The notes: generated by a model not told the origin, from the letters alone. A stretch of DNA of 64,000 bases from Atriophallophorus winterbourni (GCA_013407085.1 JACCGJ010012952.1:1-64000); one strand, 5' to 3'. Shown: positions 1-13,240, counted from the first letter of the stretch. A program made the numbers and translations.

Positions 1-170
1 TGTAGTACAGAACGATTGAGAAAACCGGCAAAATTCTTTAGGAAAATACAACTTCAATCTTTAAATGTCAGTCTCCAAGATGCACACACTCAAGTGTTTG
101 ATTTCATGGATTCTTTCTAATATTAAAATACATTTATAAATTATTTAAATTCTAGGATTGACGAGAACAA
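1..170 (+). mobile_element. CR1-like retrotransposon fragment (linker between endonuclease and RT)
   Basis: This stretch closely resembles 57895-58080 of the window: both carry the run reading CAGAACGATTGAG / CGGAACGATTAAG, then the block around TTGATTTCATGGATTC and GATTGACGAGAAC. At 57.9 kb that sequence lies between a CR1 endonuclease and its reverse transcriptase, so this is an orphan piece of the same linker on the plus strand. It carries stops and no function is implied. The left end is cut by the window. Confidence 0.45.
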
Positions 171-639
171 TATATATTGGAGCAATATCTCAAAATCATT
201 TTATTTTACATGCATTTCAATCGCACACTCACCCAACCGTTCTATGCTGTTTTCACCTTGGAGTAATGAAGAGGTCGAACAGTTCAGTAGCAGAATCATA
301 TTTTAGTTTGACGCTTCTGTTAACTTCAAAAGCTCGAAAATGCTACGTTACAACTACACTGAACAACCCATTACAGATTTGAAAATCAAAATTAGCTCAT
401 GCAGTCTATGAAAGCAGCATATACGATCAAACATATAAGAATTCGTTTCCAAAGAACGTAGTCGAATGCCTCCAGTAAAACGATAGGATCTGTGAATAAA
501 GACTCAAATTGTTCACAACAATATTTTGAATATTCATAAAGGGGAAGATAATGTCTACGGTTAAATACATTTTCAAGCTAAAATGTGATTCGCAGTGGAA
601 ATCGGTCATCTGACTTTTTAGACCGAAATGAATAAGTTT
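171..639. other. No recognisable gene
   Basis: AT-rich sequence between the CR1 fragment and the bromodomain pseudogene. Nothing convincing was seen on either strand. Confidence 0.3.
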
Positions 640-2370
640 AGGACCATACCTATTGCCAGTAGGATCATGGAAGACTCAATCTTTCGGATTATCCCAGAAT
701 TGTAAAACATCCTATGGATCTCGGTACAATCAAACAACGCCTCAACCTCAAATTTTATCATCGTCGTCAGAATGTATAGACGACTTATTCACCATGTTTC
801 GCAATTGCTATATTTTCAACAAGCCTGGTGATGATGTCGTCGCGATGGCTCAAAAATTGGAGCAGATCGCTCGCGAAAAGTTATCACTTATGCCTTGCCC
901 TGAAGTCGAAATTCTCCCCCAAAAGTCCAAGTCAAAATCCGTCCATTCCCTGATACAGCATTCCATCAATGATTCACACATGTCCACTGGATCTGTAAAT
1001 AATGTGGAAAACCTGAATGGAACCCCTCAGACTGACACATCATTAGCGATGCGCAGTTCGTTATCATCGAGCCACAAAAAGGCCGTCAAGAAAAAACTAG
1101 AACATTCAGACGATTTACCTCCGACTCCTGTGTCCATCGATGATGCATCTCGCGATAGACGCCAGGTCAAAAAACCCAAGCGTGAAATTGAGGAGCAAAG
1201 AAACATCGGCAAACGTTTGCGTTTGACCGAAGCTCTAAAAGCTTGTAGTAACATCTTGAAAGACATATCATCTCAACGTTATCGAGTAAGCCGACTATTT
1301 AATCTGAATTTCAGGATTTAAACCATCTTTTCCTGAAGCCTGTTGATGCTGAAGCAATGGGGCTCCACGATTACCATGACGTCATAAAGAAACCAATGGA
1401 TCTCAGCACAGTAAAAATGAAACTGGAGAGTGGCCAGTATTCATCTAAAAATGAATTTGCGGATGACATCAGACTCATGTTCAACAATTGCTATCGTTAT
1501 AACGGTGAAGATAGTGATGTTGCCAAGGTTGGGAAAATGTTGCAGGCTATTTTTGAAGAAAACTTCGCTAAAGTACCTGATGATGAATCCGATGCAGCAC
1601 CATCTCCTGACCGCCTTATTAATCCTAACATATATCAGCCCATTCACAATGCTATTAAAGAACATCAGCGTTTAACTGCGCAATTTTTGAGATGTAACGA
1701 AGAATTACAAAAAGTGCTGCCAATCTAAACACGATTCTTGCTAATCTTCATGTCAAGCAAAAAAAGTCACTCATGTGACGCTTTTCATACACCTCAAGTC
1801 AATTCTTTCCCTCAAAACCATTCTCAATCAAATCTATGACGTTCCGCTCTGGGTGACAGTTATGATGATGCCGGTCAAAGAAACGCACAACAGGCACCAT
1901 CTAAATCGAAAACTCGCCCGCAAACTTCTCAACCGGTCACGAATGTTCCAATATCTGCTTCTAATAATACAGCTGCCCATGTTCCCTCCTTCGCAGCTGG
2001 TTATGTAACCGATGAGGATATGGTCGATGCCTCGGTACGACCTATGACATACGATGAAAAACGGCAGCTCAGTTTGGATATCAACAAAGTGCCTGGGGAA
2101 AAGCTCGGTCGTGTGGTACAGATTATTCAACAGCGTGAACCCTCACATAGAGACTGCAATCCTGACGAAATAGGAATCGATTTCGGAACGTTAAAGCATA
2201 CAACTTTACGCGAACAAAAGAAATATGTCAAGTCCGTTTTGCAAAATGCTAAAGCCAACAGTCGGAAATATGCGAAAAAGGGTTCTGCCAATGTGGTGAT
2301 GGGTAAATCTCGTGAAGAATGTATGAAGGAAAAAACGGAAGAAATCGAATCCAGTTTACGGGAAATAAGT
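640..2370 (+). pseudogene. BET-family (BRD2/3/4-like) bromodomain pseudogene: BD1, BD2 and ET domain
   Basis: BET proteins bind acetylated histones in the nucleus through two bromodomains and recruit partners through a C-terminal ET domain. Visible here, in order: BD1 (about 640-885) with [24 protein letters not shown]; a basic Ser-rich linker; BD2 (about 1230-1600) with [18 protein letters not shown] and [10 protein letters not shown]; and the ET domain (about 2035-2240) with [20 protein letters not shown] and [18 protein letters not shown]. The reading frame is broken: an extra base near 662, a missing base near 770/771 within BD1, a missing base near 1719, a TGA at 1776-1778, and another shift before 1858. 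The ET domain reads IDFGTLK where family members have IDFETLK. Similarity fades after LREIS near 2367. The number of lesions argues for a pseudogene over sequencing error, but an error-rich assembly of a real gene is the alternative. Confidence 0.75.
1286..1314 (+). other. 29-nt GT-AG micro-intron inside the BET pseudogene
   Basis: The interval begins GTAAGCC and ends TTTCAG. Removing it joins RYR to [11 protein letters not shown] in frame and restores exactly the spacing expected between the ILKD and KPVDAE parts of the second bromodomain; read through, it adds a stop. Introns near 30 nt are known from schistosomes and related flatworms. Confidence 0.7.
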
Positions 2371-3899
2371 ATTATTATTCTTTACACATGAAGCAAATCC
2401 GTGCTGTAAGTAGAGTGAAGAGGTGCAAAGTGTTCTGACTGTAATTATATTCGCTGAGTTTTGTTCAGAATCAGTGTAACAATTTCGCGAGATGTTTTAA
2501 ATTTGATTGGACTAATGGCGAACTTGATTCTAGCATTCGTACCATAAAGATTACCGGTATCCATTATGTTTTAGATGTATGCGCTGTTTCTAGTCCAATA
2601 TCAATTTGCACGATGTCGCAATCTGCTAGAATATATACCTATCTGTTACTAGGTGCCATGATATTTTTATTTAATACACCCATTAAACTTGAAAGAAGCT
2701 GGCTGACATAACGTTTAGGCTAACTATTTCATTTTTGGAGGTGAAACCTTGACTAATTCTATTTTTACACAAATAAAAGAATGTCGAGTTTTGCTGTTAT
2801 CACTCATGAGTGAATTAGTGATGATTACGATCATAAATCAAGGCATATCTTTCTTCATCTTTATTTAAGTTTTCAACTCCGTAATAAGATATGAATTGCT
2901 GGGTTTTCAATTTTGAACATGATCTTTATGTTTTTGCGATTGGATCTGTTGTTGGCTAAAAGAATGAGTATTCTTAAAATTTCATTCATCATCTCCATGA
3001 TCTCAATGATTATATCAGACTGTAATGTGACGTCGAACCAATAGCTAGGTATTTCTCAGAATTAGAGCGGCGGTATATGTCCATTTAGAACTGTAGATTT
3101 TTACAACCAACAGGTGTGAACGCTTGAGACTACTCCTTGAAAGCCTTAACTCACAACCAGGATTAGATTCAGTCAGTATTATTTTCAATTAATTCAACGG
3201 AGATTTATGAATCTAATGGCCCACGAGTTCTGTTGATTTGACCAATTAGTGCCTAACACATTTCGCAACGTAACATAACATTCATGTCCAACGTATTTTT
3301 TACAATTAATTCGTTTTTAAACAGCAGCGACATGAAAAATCTATTCAAACCGTATTATTGTTTATAATAAATCTGAATAAGATTAATTGATTATATACGA
3401 TAAACAGAATATAATATACGATGTTGAAAACACCATAAAAGTTTTTACATAAAATGGAACTAAATATTTTTCAATTGAAACTTTTCTTTTAAATAAAAAC
3501 CCATTTCATTCCGTGGGTCCCAGAATGTTTGCATATTATGATACAAAACTGTCGTGATAACGCATCTCGAGTGCTGCGTTTAAGCTTGGATATAATATCT
3601 TATAAAATGATATTGCCAATCATAATGTGTACAGCGCGAATCAACATGTTTGACCGAGAAGTGATCAGTTAGGTCTTATAAGAAAAGATTGCTGATTACA
3701 AATCTACTAGCACTAAAATGAGGCGTCTACGACTGGATCTGATTGAAATTGTCAAAGTTTCCGGAATATCCATTCTATCACGTTCTCTGTGTTCGGCTCT
3801 ATTCTATTATTTTTGTTTATCATTAAAACGTTAGCATGATCTGCACGTTGTCTATGTAACGGAATAATGCCTTTTGTCAACTATTGGCGAGTTGAGGTT
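2371..3899. other. Long stretch without a recognisable gene
   Basis: AT-rich sequence with frequent stops in all frames. I see no protein similarity, RNA gene or clear repeat here; it could be intron of an upstream-starting TOGARAM gene or intergenic. Confidence 0.35.
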
Positions 3900-3949
3900 T
3901 TCTGTTGCATTCCAAATGTTTATATAACATGATTTTTTTCCAAACGAAT

Positions 3950-4132
3950 ATTTTTCTACCCATCATACCGCCACAATACATGACGGTTTTTTGCAACTAC
4001 AAAACTGTCGATCTTCCTAATGGCTCGATCTATTTTGTATATATATTTATTGTCCTTATACGAATATCCTGTGGTGTTGTACAGCTACGAGCTTTTTTAT
4101 ACCATAAACTCTTGAATCTTGAATCTAGCTAA
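3950..4132 (+). mobile_element. 3' end of a CR1-like element with TTGAATC tail
   Basis: The segment ends in CTTGAATCTTGAATC (4108-4126), the kind of short heptamer tail also seen at the ends of the CR1-like copies at 59.9 kb (+) and 60.79 kb (- strand, complement). No coding similarity remains upstream, so this is a 5'-truncated copy or only its 3' untranslated end. Confidence 0.35.
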
Positions 4133-4144
4133 AGAGGGGTTACA

Positions 4145-7050
4145 GGTTAGAGGGTAGTGAACTTTGACTCCTGTGTGATCTTTCTCCGGAAGATCGTGTG
4201 AAGATGCGAAAAGCTACTCAGGAGATTAGCGAGCGCAGAGCCGCGGGTGAAACTAACTTGCGCATTGTGAATTTTCGGGTTGTGAGGATGAGGCCAAACT
4301 TTCATCGGGAACCTCTGACGATAGGCATTCGGAGGGATCTGAATCTTTAAAAGTGATATATTTTAATGCGAGGAGCTTGAGAAACAAACTGGATGAACTC
4401 TTTGATCGGATTAGACGGGACCCTTCAGCGATCATTGCGGTGACGGAAACATGGCTCTCACCTGAGCAGGATGACCTTGAGCTGGCCCTACTTGGATATA
4501 GACTCTTTCGCTCAGATCGAACAGACGCTAAAATCGGGGGTGGGGTTGCCTTATATTTCCAACAATATATTTCCGTCGCAGTGTTGGCTCGCTTCCAGCA
4601 GACTGCCTTTATGGCTGAGAGTATATGGTGCCGTATAAGTTCTGCAGCTTCATTTGCCACGATAGGTGTCGTTTATCGTTCTCGCAATACTCAGGCAGAT
4701 ACTCCGACATCACAGATATGTCAGTATGGTAGATCCTCAAACTGCTCGATTATGGAAGATTTCAATGCTCCTAGTATTGATTGGACTTCGCTAGATGAAG
4801 GTTCTGTGTGATTCGAACGGGACTTATTGGACGCTGTGGTTGATGTGGGCCTCGTGCAGCACGTTTCCCATCCGACCAGAGTAGGCTCTACTGGGTGTGA
4901 ATCCATTTTGGACTTGGTATTCACTCCCACTCAGTCTGATATTACTCAGCTTCGGACTGAAGCTCCATTTAGGCTGCAGTTACCATGCCACCTTATGTTT
5001 TATGTGGAAACGCAACACTGGCTGGGTATCAGATCCAATTCCCAGAAGAAATTTTTGGAAGGCAGACGCGGGTAGACTACGGGATGTTGCTTCATTTCTC
5101 GATTGGTATTTCGATCAAGTAGCTGATGTTGAAAATTGTTGGCTGGTGATCCGTAAGGTCCCCCTTGAAAACTTTTGCGGCAACGTCAAAAGCTCTGGTC
5201 GATATTCGTAAGTCGGAAAAACGCCACTGACTATGACAATTTTCGGCAAGCTAGAAACGTTTGTACGGCATTAAAACGCAGAAAACGTATGTTGTACGAG
5301 CAGCGATTGGTTGACGAGTCTACTTGTGCACCAAAACGGCTATTCGCATACATTCGACGCCGCACAAAGCGTCGCCATATATTCCTAATTTGATAGATAC
5401 TAATGGGGTAGACATTACTGAGGATGGTTTGAAAGCTGAAGCCATGGCTAAGCAGTATGCCTCCGTGTACTGTCTGGAAGACAGTGATCCTCCTTCTGTC
5501 TCTAATAACAGTGAGGTGCTGTCTGATCTTGATGTAGATGTAGAGACTGTTAGACACATGTTGGAACAGTTAGACACACAATCCGCGCCAGGACCAGACG
5601 GTATTCATCGTTGGTTTTACGAGCACTATCAGAAGTGTTGTGCGTTCCGCTGGCCAGGTTGTTTACAAAATCTGTAACATTAGGGGTCTTGCCACAAGAA
5701 TGGAAACAGGGTATTATTAAACCTATGTTTAAGAGTGGGGACCCTAGTAGTCCGCTAATTACAGGCCGGTCACATTGACTTCTGTGATCGGTAAAATTTT
5801 AGATAAGCTGATCAAAAGGAAAATAGAGCACTTTCTTTTGGAGTGTGGGCGTTGGTGTCCACAACAACATGGATTCACCAAAAATCGCTCATGCGTAAGT
5901 AATCTGCTCCTGGCGCGAGAAAGTTGGTGTGCTTTGACTGATTCTGGTCAAGAGGTCGATGTTATTTTTATCGACTTTAGTAATACGTTTGATTGCGTGC
6001 TTCACCGCCGATTGCTCGTCAAGCTGGAGGGTTTTGGTATTCAGGACTGTCTACTTAAATGGACCGAGGTATTCATCTCAAGGCGGTCAAACTGTGTAGA
6101 GGTGAATGGAGTTTTGTCTTCAGAGATGACAGCAGGCTACTGAGTGCCGCAGGGATCTGTATTTGGCTCATTGTTATTCTAAGTTTTCGTGAATGATATT
6201 CCGGACGCGGTAGCGATCGATTGTCTTTTATTCGCGGATGATCTGAAACTGTGGGCCTCTGCCTGCGATGGCCACAAGTAACTGCAACAAGCAGTTGATG
6301 ACTTAGTCAGTTGGACACATCGCTGGTCACTGCCTATCAATGAGGACAAGACAGTGGTCATGTGCATAAACTCCGATGACACTGGTGGTGAATACTTTAT
6401 TGCAGGTAAGCCTATTAGAGCGGTGACGGTCGAAAAAGACTTAGGGATTCTGGTTATGGATTCCTTGAAGTAGAGGGCTGACACTTGTCGGAGAATAAAC
6501 AGCGCTACCAGGATGCTATGGGCGATTCGGCGTGCATTACCCCGCAAATGTTCCAGACACTTTTCTCTGCGTACATTCGTCCTCTGTTGGAATATGGGCT
6601 ACCTGTTGCATTTCCTCAGCCCAAAGGCGAATGCGACTCCTTGGAGAGGGTACAAAGGAGGGGCACTAAGATGGTTTGTGGAATGCGCCAACTCGCGTAC
6701 AAGGATTGGAGGAGCTTGCTGAAACTCTACTTCCTCGAACTTCGAAGGAAAAGAGATATCACCTGCTCCTGACACGCCGTATTCTCCTCGGTCAATATGG
6801 AGACGAGTTCTTCCAGTACTTCCGATTAGTATGTGAGTCCAGGACTCTTGGACATGACTTTAAGTTGCAGAAGCCTAGAAGGCTGAGGCTTAATAATGCG
6901 AGCACGCTATCCACGCGGGCGGTGAACACTTTGGAACTCTCTAACGAAAGGGCTCCTGTCTCTACCATCTGAACAGCCATTCAAAAGCGCGTTGGATCAG
7001 CATTTGTTGAGACGGATGGACTTGATCCCCGGAGTGATATAGTGGTGTTT
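4145..7050 (+). mobile_element. Degenerate CR1-like non-LTR retrotransposon (endonuclease and reverse transcriptase)
   Basis: Reading the broken plus-strand frames gives, in order, an apurinic-endonuclease domain (IYFNARSLRNKLDEL near 4355, VTETWLSP near 4440, GGGVALYF near 4540), and a reverse transcriptase with SAPGPDGIHRWFYEHY near 5590, NYRPVT near 5760, QHGFTKNRSCVSNLL near 5865, VIFIDFSNTFD near 5965, VPQGS near 6145 and LLFADDLKLW near 6225. Several in-frame stops and frameshifts (for example near 4809, 5660, 5757, 6140, 6180, 6471) show it is dead. The copy covers most of ORF2; ORF1 was not recognised. Plus orientation, same as the BET pseudogene and the TOGARAM gene. Confidence 0.85.
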
Positions 7051-7980
7051 CTCTACTCTTGGGGTTTGCCTTGTTAACAGAAGTCACTCATATCTATTAC
7101 TGTGATGAGGCTCAAACAGGATTTTATCCCTTCTTTCGATTCAGAGGAAGAAGAAAAAGAAGATTACACTCATACAAAAAGATATTCGTAATGATATTAT
7201 TATTAGCGTTGGTCGCTGTTCTGTGCATGCTATCAAGACACATCCTTACTCTGGATTCAAGACTTAGAACAATCCATTACGTGAAAACATAACTGAGCTG
7301 AAATTTGTTTATTGTATTTTTCGTTTGTGAAACACCTAAGGTTGATTAAAGAGGTATATTTAAATTCGTTGTTATTGTAAACAACTGACTATTAACAAAA
7401 TGTGAAAAGAAACCTTGCTCCATTTTGTGTTGTATTACTACATGAAATAACAGTGAATAAAAATTCTCTTATTTAATCTAAATTTCATTTTAATTTTAAG
7501 CAATAATTTCATTGAAATTGAATTTTTTAAAATCTTTATTCCTCCCATTTTTCTTACAAATCAATAGCACAAGTGTTCTCAAAATTAGGTATTGGTCACC
7601 TTTTTATTCATCGTTTCATTGGTTACATTTAACTTTTAGTGAATAACTTATTACCAGCAAAACTCACCATGTTCCATGCGTTCAGTTCATTTTGAATCAG
7701 TCAGTATTCGAGCCCCGTATTTCTGCGTCATGTCACAAAGAAACGCTTTCGATTCTAGCACTTTTCACACGTGTATATCTTTCATCATTGTTCTACCTGT
7801 TAGTTAAGTCGGTGCAAATAATAGCTGGGATTGGTATAGGCAATCAAACCATCTATTAAAGTAGGGCATTCAGCGTCATTACGCAAATGATTCTAATGAT
7901 ATTGTATACTTTTGAATTGAGAATTACTTACGAAACCTTTTTGTAGTATTCTATCTCGCTTGCTTTAATCGGTGACTTTG
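7051..7980. other. No recognisable gene
   Basis: AT-rich sequence following the CR1-like copy; the short plus-strand ORF at 7059-7292 has no recognisable similarity and may be retroelement 3' sequence. Confidence 0.3.
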
Positions 7981-7984
7981 AGAG

Positions 7985-9010
7985 CCGACACTTGGCGATG
8001 GATCCGCCTCCGTTCTGCACTTGATATAAAGCGAATCGACAAGTATCAATGTGGTTCTGCCGATGAAGGTGTTTGTGCCTCTATTAACTTACCGCAGCCC
8101 GTCCTTTCAGGATCGGCATAATGAAGTCGTGAACCTGAAGTGTTTTATGCGAACACCCAAGGCCTGCTCAGTAAACCTCCTTAACTTCGTGTTCGACACG
8201 CTGCTCAACACATCGGTGTGATAGCTGTGACTAAGAAATGTTTATGATAATGATGATGAAGACATGGTTATCATCTTCCGTTACCGACGCGGAAAGATCG
8301 TCACTTGTACCATAACTCCTCACTCCACTGTGAACCGCAATCTCACATTCGTTTGCAAACCATATATTCCACTGGTGCCGCTTGCAGCTGAGAAGCAGTG
8401 ACTCTGCTCGACTGGCAGTTATCTACCGCCCACAAAATGCTCAACCTGTTGTTGATGTTAATCTATTACTTCCATTGCGATTCGCCTTTTCAATGCAACA
8501 GTCACTTCTTGTTGATGGGCGACTTCAAATCACCCAGTTTAACGGTTGAACCCTCCCGTGGTATATTTGCTTGGGAGCTGAATGAACTGATAGGAAGTCA
8601 CCCTTTGTGCAATGACGTGACTGAACCGACACGTTTTCGTTGAACTGATACGCATTCTCTACTAAACCTCTTACTGACGAATGATGAGTTGATGATTAAG
8701 GAAATCTCGAATGAACCTCCGTTAGACAAAAGCTACCATATAGTTTTAACATTTGACTTTGTGTGTTATGCTAACTACCTCAACCAAGAGGACGCTTAGT
8801 TTCAGACGGTCACTGACTACGGCACATTCTATCACGTTGTTGCCGCTAATAGTTTCGACTTCATGTTAGATGTTAGATTTAACTTGGCATAATTTTGTTA
8901 CCAAGTGGCATCAGATGTTGAAGCTTTTTTCGGTCTCAAGACCGGTCCTCCAAAAAACCACCGGCACGTTAATCCTGAGCAGAACTCGTAAAAAGAACTG
9001 CCGCAGAACT
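7985..9010 (+). mobile_element. CR1-like endonuclease-domain remnant
   Basis: Broken plus-strand frames recall a CR1-like ORF2 start: YANTQGLLSKLLNFVFDTLL near 8150, a piece resembling VIYRPPNAQ near 8415, LLMGDFKSPSL near 8510, and WELNELIGSHPLCNDVTEPT near 8575, followed by DTHSLLNLLLT near 8650. The order matches a CR1 endonuclease (N, GDFN and LDL motifs). Many stops; no RT follows, so only the 5' half survives. Confidence 0.5.
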
Positions 9011-9239
9011 GCCGCGTACGTAACTAGGATTGGATGCATATGAGTTCGTGTGACATACAGTTAGCACCAGTGCATTGCAGTGCTAGTATGCTATGACAGG
9101 TGTCTGAGATCACGTATTCCCAGCAGGTTAATGATTGGCGATACATTTTAAACGCTAGGTTTATTAATTTTAAAATGTTCAACACGTTTAAATTGACCGT
9201 TCCATTGTAGATTATAAGTGACACTCTTTTTCATCAAAA

Positions 9240-9800
9240 GGTTTTTCTTAAATTTATTTTCGTGCGGCTGGCTGCACGTGTGAATTACGCGGCTACATTG
9301 ATCCCTCGAATCACAACAGCCGTTATCCAGTAGCGTTACCACTTTAGAACGCCGTAGATAATACGCTGTCTCCGGGCATATACATCTTCTTTCACATCTG
9401 ACAGCCGGGTCTTCAATTGCCCGCCTTGTGGCTGGCGCTAAGTACGAGCGCGTTTTGGTTCGATGACGATTTTAGTGAGCGCAGTCTGTCTTTCGAAGGA
9501 CGTATCGAAACCAATGCAGTCTTCGTCGTTAAATGTGAAAAGAAAGCGGAGTTATTCCGGTGCATCGCACCCGAACGGCATTGTTAGATACCCGATCAGT
9601 ATCTCGGACACCCATGCTTATCCCAAGGCACCGATGATTGAACACTCCTGAAAGTCGTACATCCTGTAACCTCGGCCATTTCTCACATCTATAGATCAGT
9701 ACAAGGCCGTTCAGTGCTTACCAAACATGTATTTTAGTCTGGCTGACCCCAGGCCTGCGTCAAAGGGTGCTTTTCAGCTGCAAAAACGCCTTTCGTGTAT
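9240..9800 (-). mobile_element. RTE-like retrotransposon fragment, family B
   Basis: The stretch matches 32430-32830 in arrangement: both share phrases such as AAAGCGGAG.TATTCC..TGCATCGC, GTACCCTGTCAGTAT / TACCCGATCAGTAT and GGACACCCA. Read on the minus strand it resembles the C-terminal end of an RTE-like RT. No intact frame. The short plus-strand ORF at 9463-9651 is its shadow. Confidence 0.45.
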
Positions 9801-10344
9801 GATCAATGCTTATCTTTACTTCTTATTTCGCCTGACAATTGGGTAATATAATGGAACCGAGGTACTTTAAAACTCGAACATACTCGATAAAACAGCTTTG
9901 TACGGTCAATTGCAGAACGCTTGGTGTAACGATATCAAGTGCGTTGTGTTTGCTGCGTTTATCTCGAGACCGACTTTTGAAGCAGAGCTACTAATGCGGT
10001 CCAACAGCCTTTGCAGCATTTATACATTTTCACAGAAAACAACTACATCCGCGTATTTGAGATAACAGATCCAGAGATCCGTTGAAACTTGAAACCCTTG
10101 ATAGTCCGCTAAAGCCTGGTTCATAATTCAGTCGACAACACAGAACTTAAGATAACGGTTAGCCTTGCCTGACTTCTGTGTGCAAATTGATTGTGCAAGA
10201 CTTCACCGTAGACGCAAACCAGAGCTCTGTAAGAAATGTAAATGGCTCTATTTAGACGAATGAGCTTCAAAGGGACTCCATCTGTTATCAGGCTGTACTG
10301 TTTGCGTGTATTAGGTAGTAAAGTCCACACTCAAGCGCTCGAAA

Positions 10345-10620
10345 TGTTTTGTTGTTGTTGTTGTTGGCCTCCTTTGGTCGATGCCGACCGTGGATGTACA
10401 TCACAACGAAATGTTTTATTGCCTTGACAACGGTACCGGATGATTTTCAAATCATGATTTGGTGCACACGGCGGTTATAAATAACATGGTCGACGTTACC
10501 TACAGAAAATCGGTAGTACCGAAATGACTCCGTGAATTGTGTAACTCTGTGAGTCAATTGTCGATTATGTTACTGTACAGATGTTGCAATACATAATAAC
10601 GCCGTATATTTACTCGGATG
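10345..10620 (-). mobile_element. RTE-like family A, 3' end with (CAA)n tail
   Basis: On the minus strand the sequence ends with GATGTACATCC..GGTCGGCATCGACC followed by a (CAA)n run (plus-strand GTTGTTGTTGTTGTTGG at 10350-10366). The same end occurs at 22.55, 40.43 and 55.99 kb (-) and 28.75 kb (+). Upstream sequence is too decayed to read. Confidence 0.4.
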
Positions 10621-10621
10621 T

Positions 10622-10842
10622 GCAATCGTGCAGCATTTCTGTGCTGTGCGGCTAACATCGTGCTAAATTGATTTATTAACTGTAGTGAGCTGCATGCTGA
10701 AACACGCTGGAGTCTCACTACCATTTTCTATTCTATTTTCTTTCTCATATCTGTCTAGGCCTGGACAACCTGACAATATCTTGCCCACATGCAGTCCAAG
10801 ACTGTGCGGCACTTTGTCTGGATCAGCCTTGTGCTTTCATGC
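10622..10842 (-). repeat. Dispersed ~210-bp repeat, copy 1
   Basis: Reverse-complement copy of the repeat best preserved at 25035-25240 and 47250-47475. Shared blocks include GCATGCAGCTCACTA, GGCCTGG.CAACCTGACA and TGTGCGGCACT. No coding capacity. A non-autonomous element or a retroelement 3' end are both possible. Confidence 0.6.
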
Positions 10843-12379
10843 TATACCATACACTCGATATTGTGTCTAATTTTCTCGTTTGAAGGTAAAGTGGTAACTG
10901 ATGTTTTATGTCGTGTTACCTACTGTTCACCTCACTTTTCCTCAGTGACATTTTTACATTTTTTAATTTTCATTTACAGGCCAACTTCAATTGAGCATCT
11001 TGGAATTTGTTATCATTTCCAGAACTTTTATTGCAACTCATTTGTCGTGCCGCGTGATAAACACTATCTCCGCCTAGTCGCCGTTGCGCGATACGGACTC
11101 GATCAAGTCTCTGGTTGTTTGGTCTTCTATTATTTGATCAATCACAGCAAAAAATGCATCTAAAATTGAGTCGCATTACCATATTTCACAGAGAGCTGGC
11201 ATGTCCTAGCCAGTTATGAACACTTCAAATCAAGTGGTTGGTTCAGTGGGTGCGTTTTCATTTCTTCCGTTCGCGTTACTCACTATTATAACTTGACATC
11301 AAAATTGCAGCGATCATCGTATAAAAAATTTTGTCCTTTTTAAACTTGACAAAACATTAATGGCTTAGTGTCGCATTCTATAGAGGGCTGCAATAGAACG
11401 ATAGTGACAAATGTCTTCTCTTTGTCCTATCGGTCGTAAAACATTCCTATTGTTTATTGCTGTGTGGATGCGTGATCTCCAATTTGCAATTGATTATTTT
11501 TCGATCCAGCGTTCTTAGCTTCATGAATTCATGTAAAAACTTCAGCCTCACAATTGCCATAGCACATTGAATATTCGTCCATAAAAATTCTTCATAATCG
11601 TGTTTCACGGAGCGCAATCCAATAAAACGGATACGTAAACAATAAAAATATCAACGACAGCCAATATGGCAAAAGGGAATTTGCAATGTTCTTAGTGGGC
11701 CATGATTAAACGCTTTAGGTGTTTGAAGAGGAGTCACGAGGGTACCACAATCCTTCTGTAAATTCACATGGATTGTAATATATATACTTCAAAAGGAATG
11801 TTTGTGAATAGCAATAATTATATACATTTTACAATGTTTTTTAACAGTTTCAACTTGTCCTGGACAATTGATTATGTCTGTTGTCAATTGGAGTGGGTTG
11901 TTATAATCTTTGGATGAAATCCGGTGCGCTAATGTCGCTGTCGCTCTTCCAAAAAAAACGTGATTAGACGTGTGTTTGGTTCGTGGGATAAATATATTCT
12001 CATCTCTATGCTTGAACTTCTACACGTTCGGTGGCATTTTAGGTCCCGCTCTTCTTCATATGTTCTACATTTTATCTTGTCAATGTTGTATGGTAGTTAA
12101 CCACTTAGCACCGGTGTAATGTTTTCCACGATGTTGACCCATTACGTAAACTCTTCACTTTATTCTACATTTGAAGTACTGGTATCCCCCAACCAGAATA
12201 CGAAACCGTGGAATAGCAAAGTAGTCAGTTTGGAATCACGTTCCACGCACATCAGCTGGAAATTTCTAGTTTGCCTACGCCGTGGCGAAAAAAGTGCCGT
12301 TTACAACTCGTAGCCTGGTGACACCCAGCATTAACACTCCCTCGCAGATAGCTGTTTGGTTTTAACCTCTGACTGGCTC
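10843..12379. other. No recognisable gene
   Basis: AT-rich sequence. The ORFs at 10789-11163 (+) and 12119-12313 (+) show no recognisable domain, and I see no repeat strong enough to name. Confidence 0.3.
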
Positions 12380-13240
12380 CAGGGGTGGATTGGCTGGTTT
12401 CATTGTTTTCTAGGATTATGCCAGCTCACGTATGCCGATTGAAAGCTATATCATTTCAAGTTGTCATTCACTCACATTCCCACTTTCGAATGCCGTTGAC
12501 AGTACGCAGTCTCAGCACATTCACATCTTCCCTCGATGAGTCTACCATTCGTAGGGCGTAGTCAAACCACTCAATCTTCGCTGTTAAAAGTTAAAGGTGA
12601 GTGGGTGTATTTCGCTACATCACGTTGGAACGACAGTTAGATATTCAGGAAGTATATAGGACGCCCAAGTGCATCATAATTCACTACCTCCAACGATCGT
12701 ATATTCTGGGACATCTGTGGCCACTTGTCACATCCATTAAGTAATATAATGCGGGTTGGTGCTGTTTAGTTGGCGCGTACTGTTGTTTCAAAACTAATTC
12801 CACATCTGCGCCACAAGTTGCCCTCAATTGTAAAAATACATTACGCGAACAATCAACTCTTGACTTTCCTTTACCCTTCGCGAAACCATTGGATAACATA
12901 CTGGACTCTGAGTACTTGAGGGCTAGATAATATTTAATCGGAGAACCCTGGCACTAAATTGTTCGACGGAGGTTGTAATACTAGATGAAAATACGTCTAC
13001 TTAGATGCCAGCTGTAGTAGACAACCACAGATCTGGTCTAAAAGTGTATTTAGTCCTGAGACATCTTCAAAATGATCAGCGACGTCATCAGCGTTGCCTA
13101 TATCTGGAATCATACGTACACAGACATTGAGTACACACCTCTACATGCTCCTACAATTTCAATGTATAATACTGTCAACCACGACGTATCGTGCACCACA
13201 CGTTTCATTAAAAAAATTTGCAGGTTATTTTTCTATACCT
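12380..13240 (-). mobile_element. RTE-like family B fragment (RT catalytic region and C-terminal end)
   Basis: Read on the minus strand, the part near 13000-13110 gives DDVADHFEDVSGLNTLL, the downstream side of an RT catalytic DD motif, and the part at 12420-12660 matches the family-B pieces at 9.3 and 32.5 kb. The frames are interrupted throughout. The 71-residue minus-strand ORF at 12684-12899 lies between the two and has no independent support. Confidence 0.45.
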
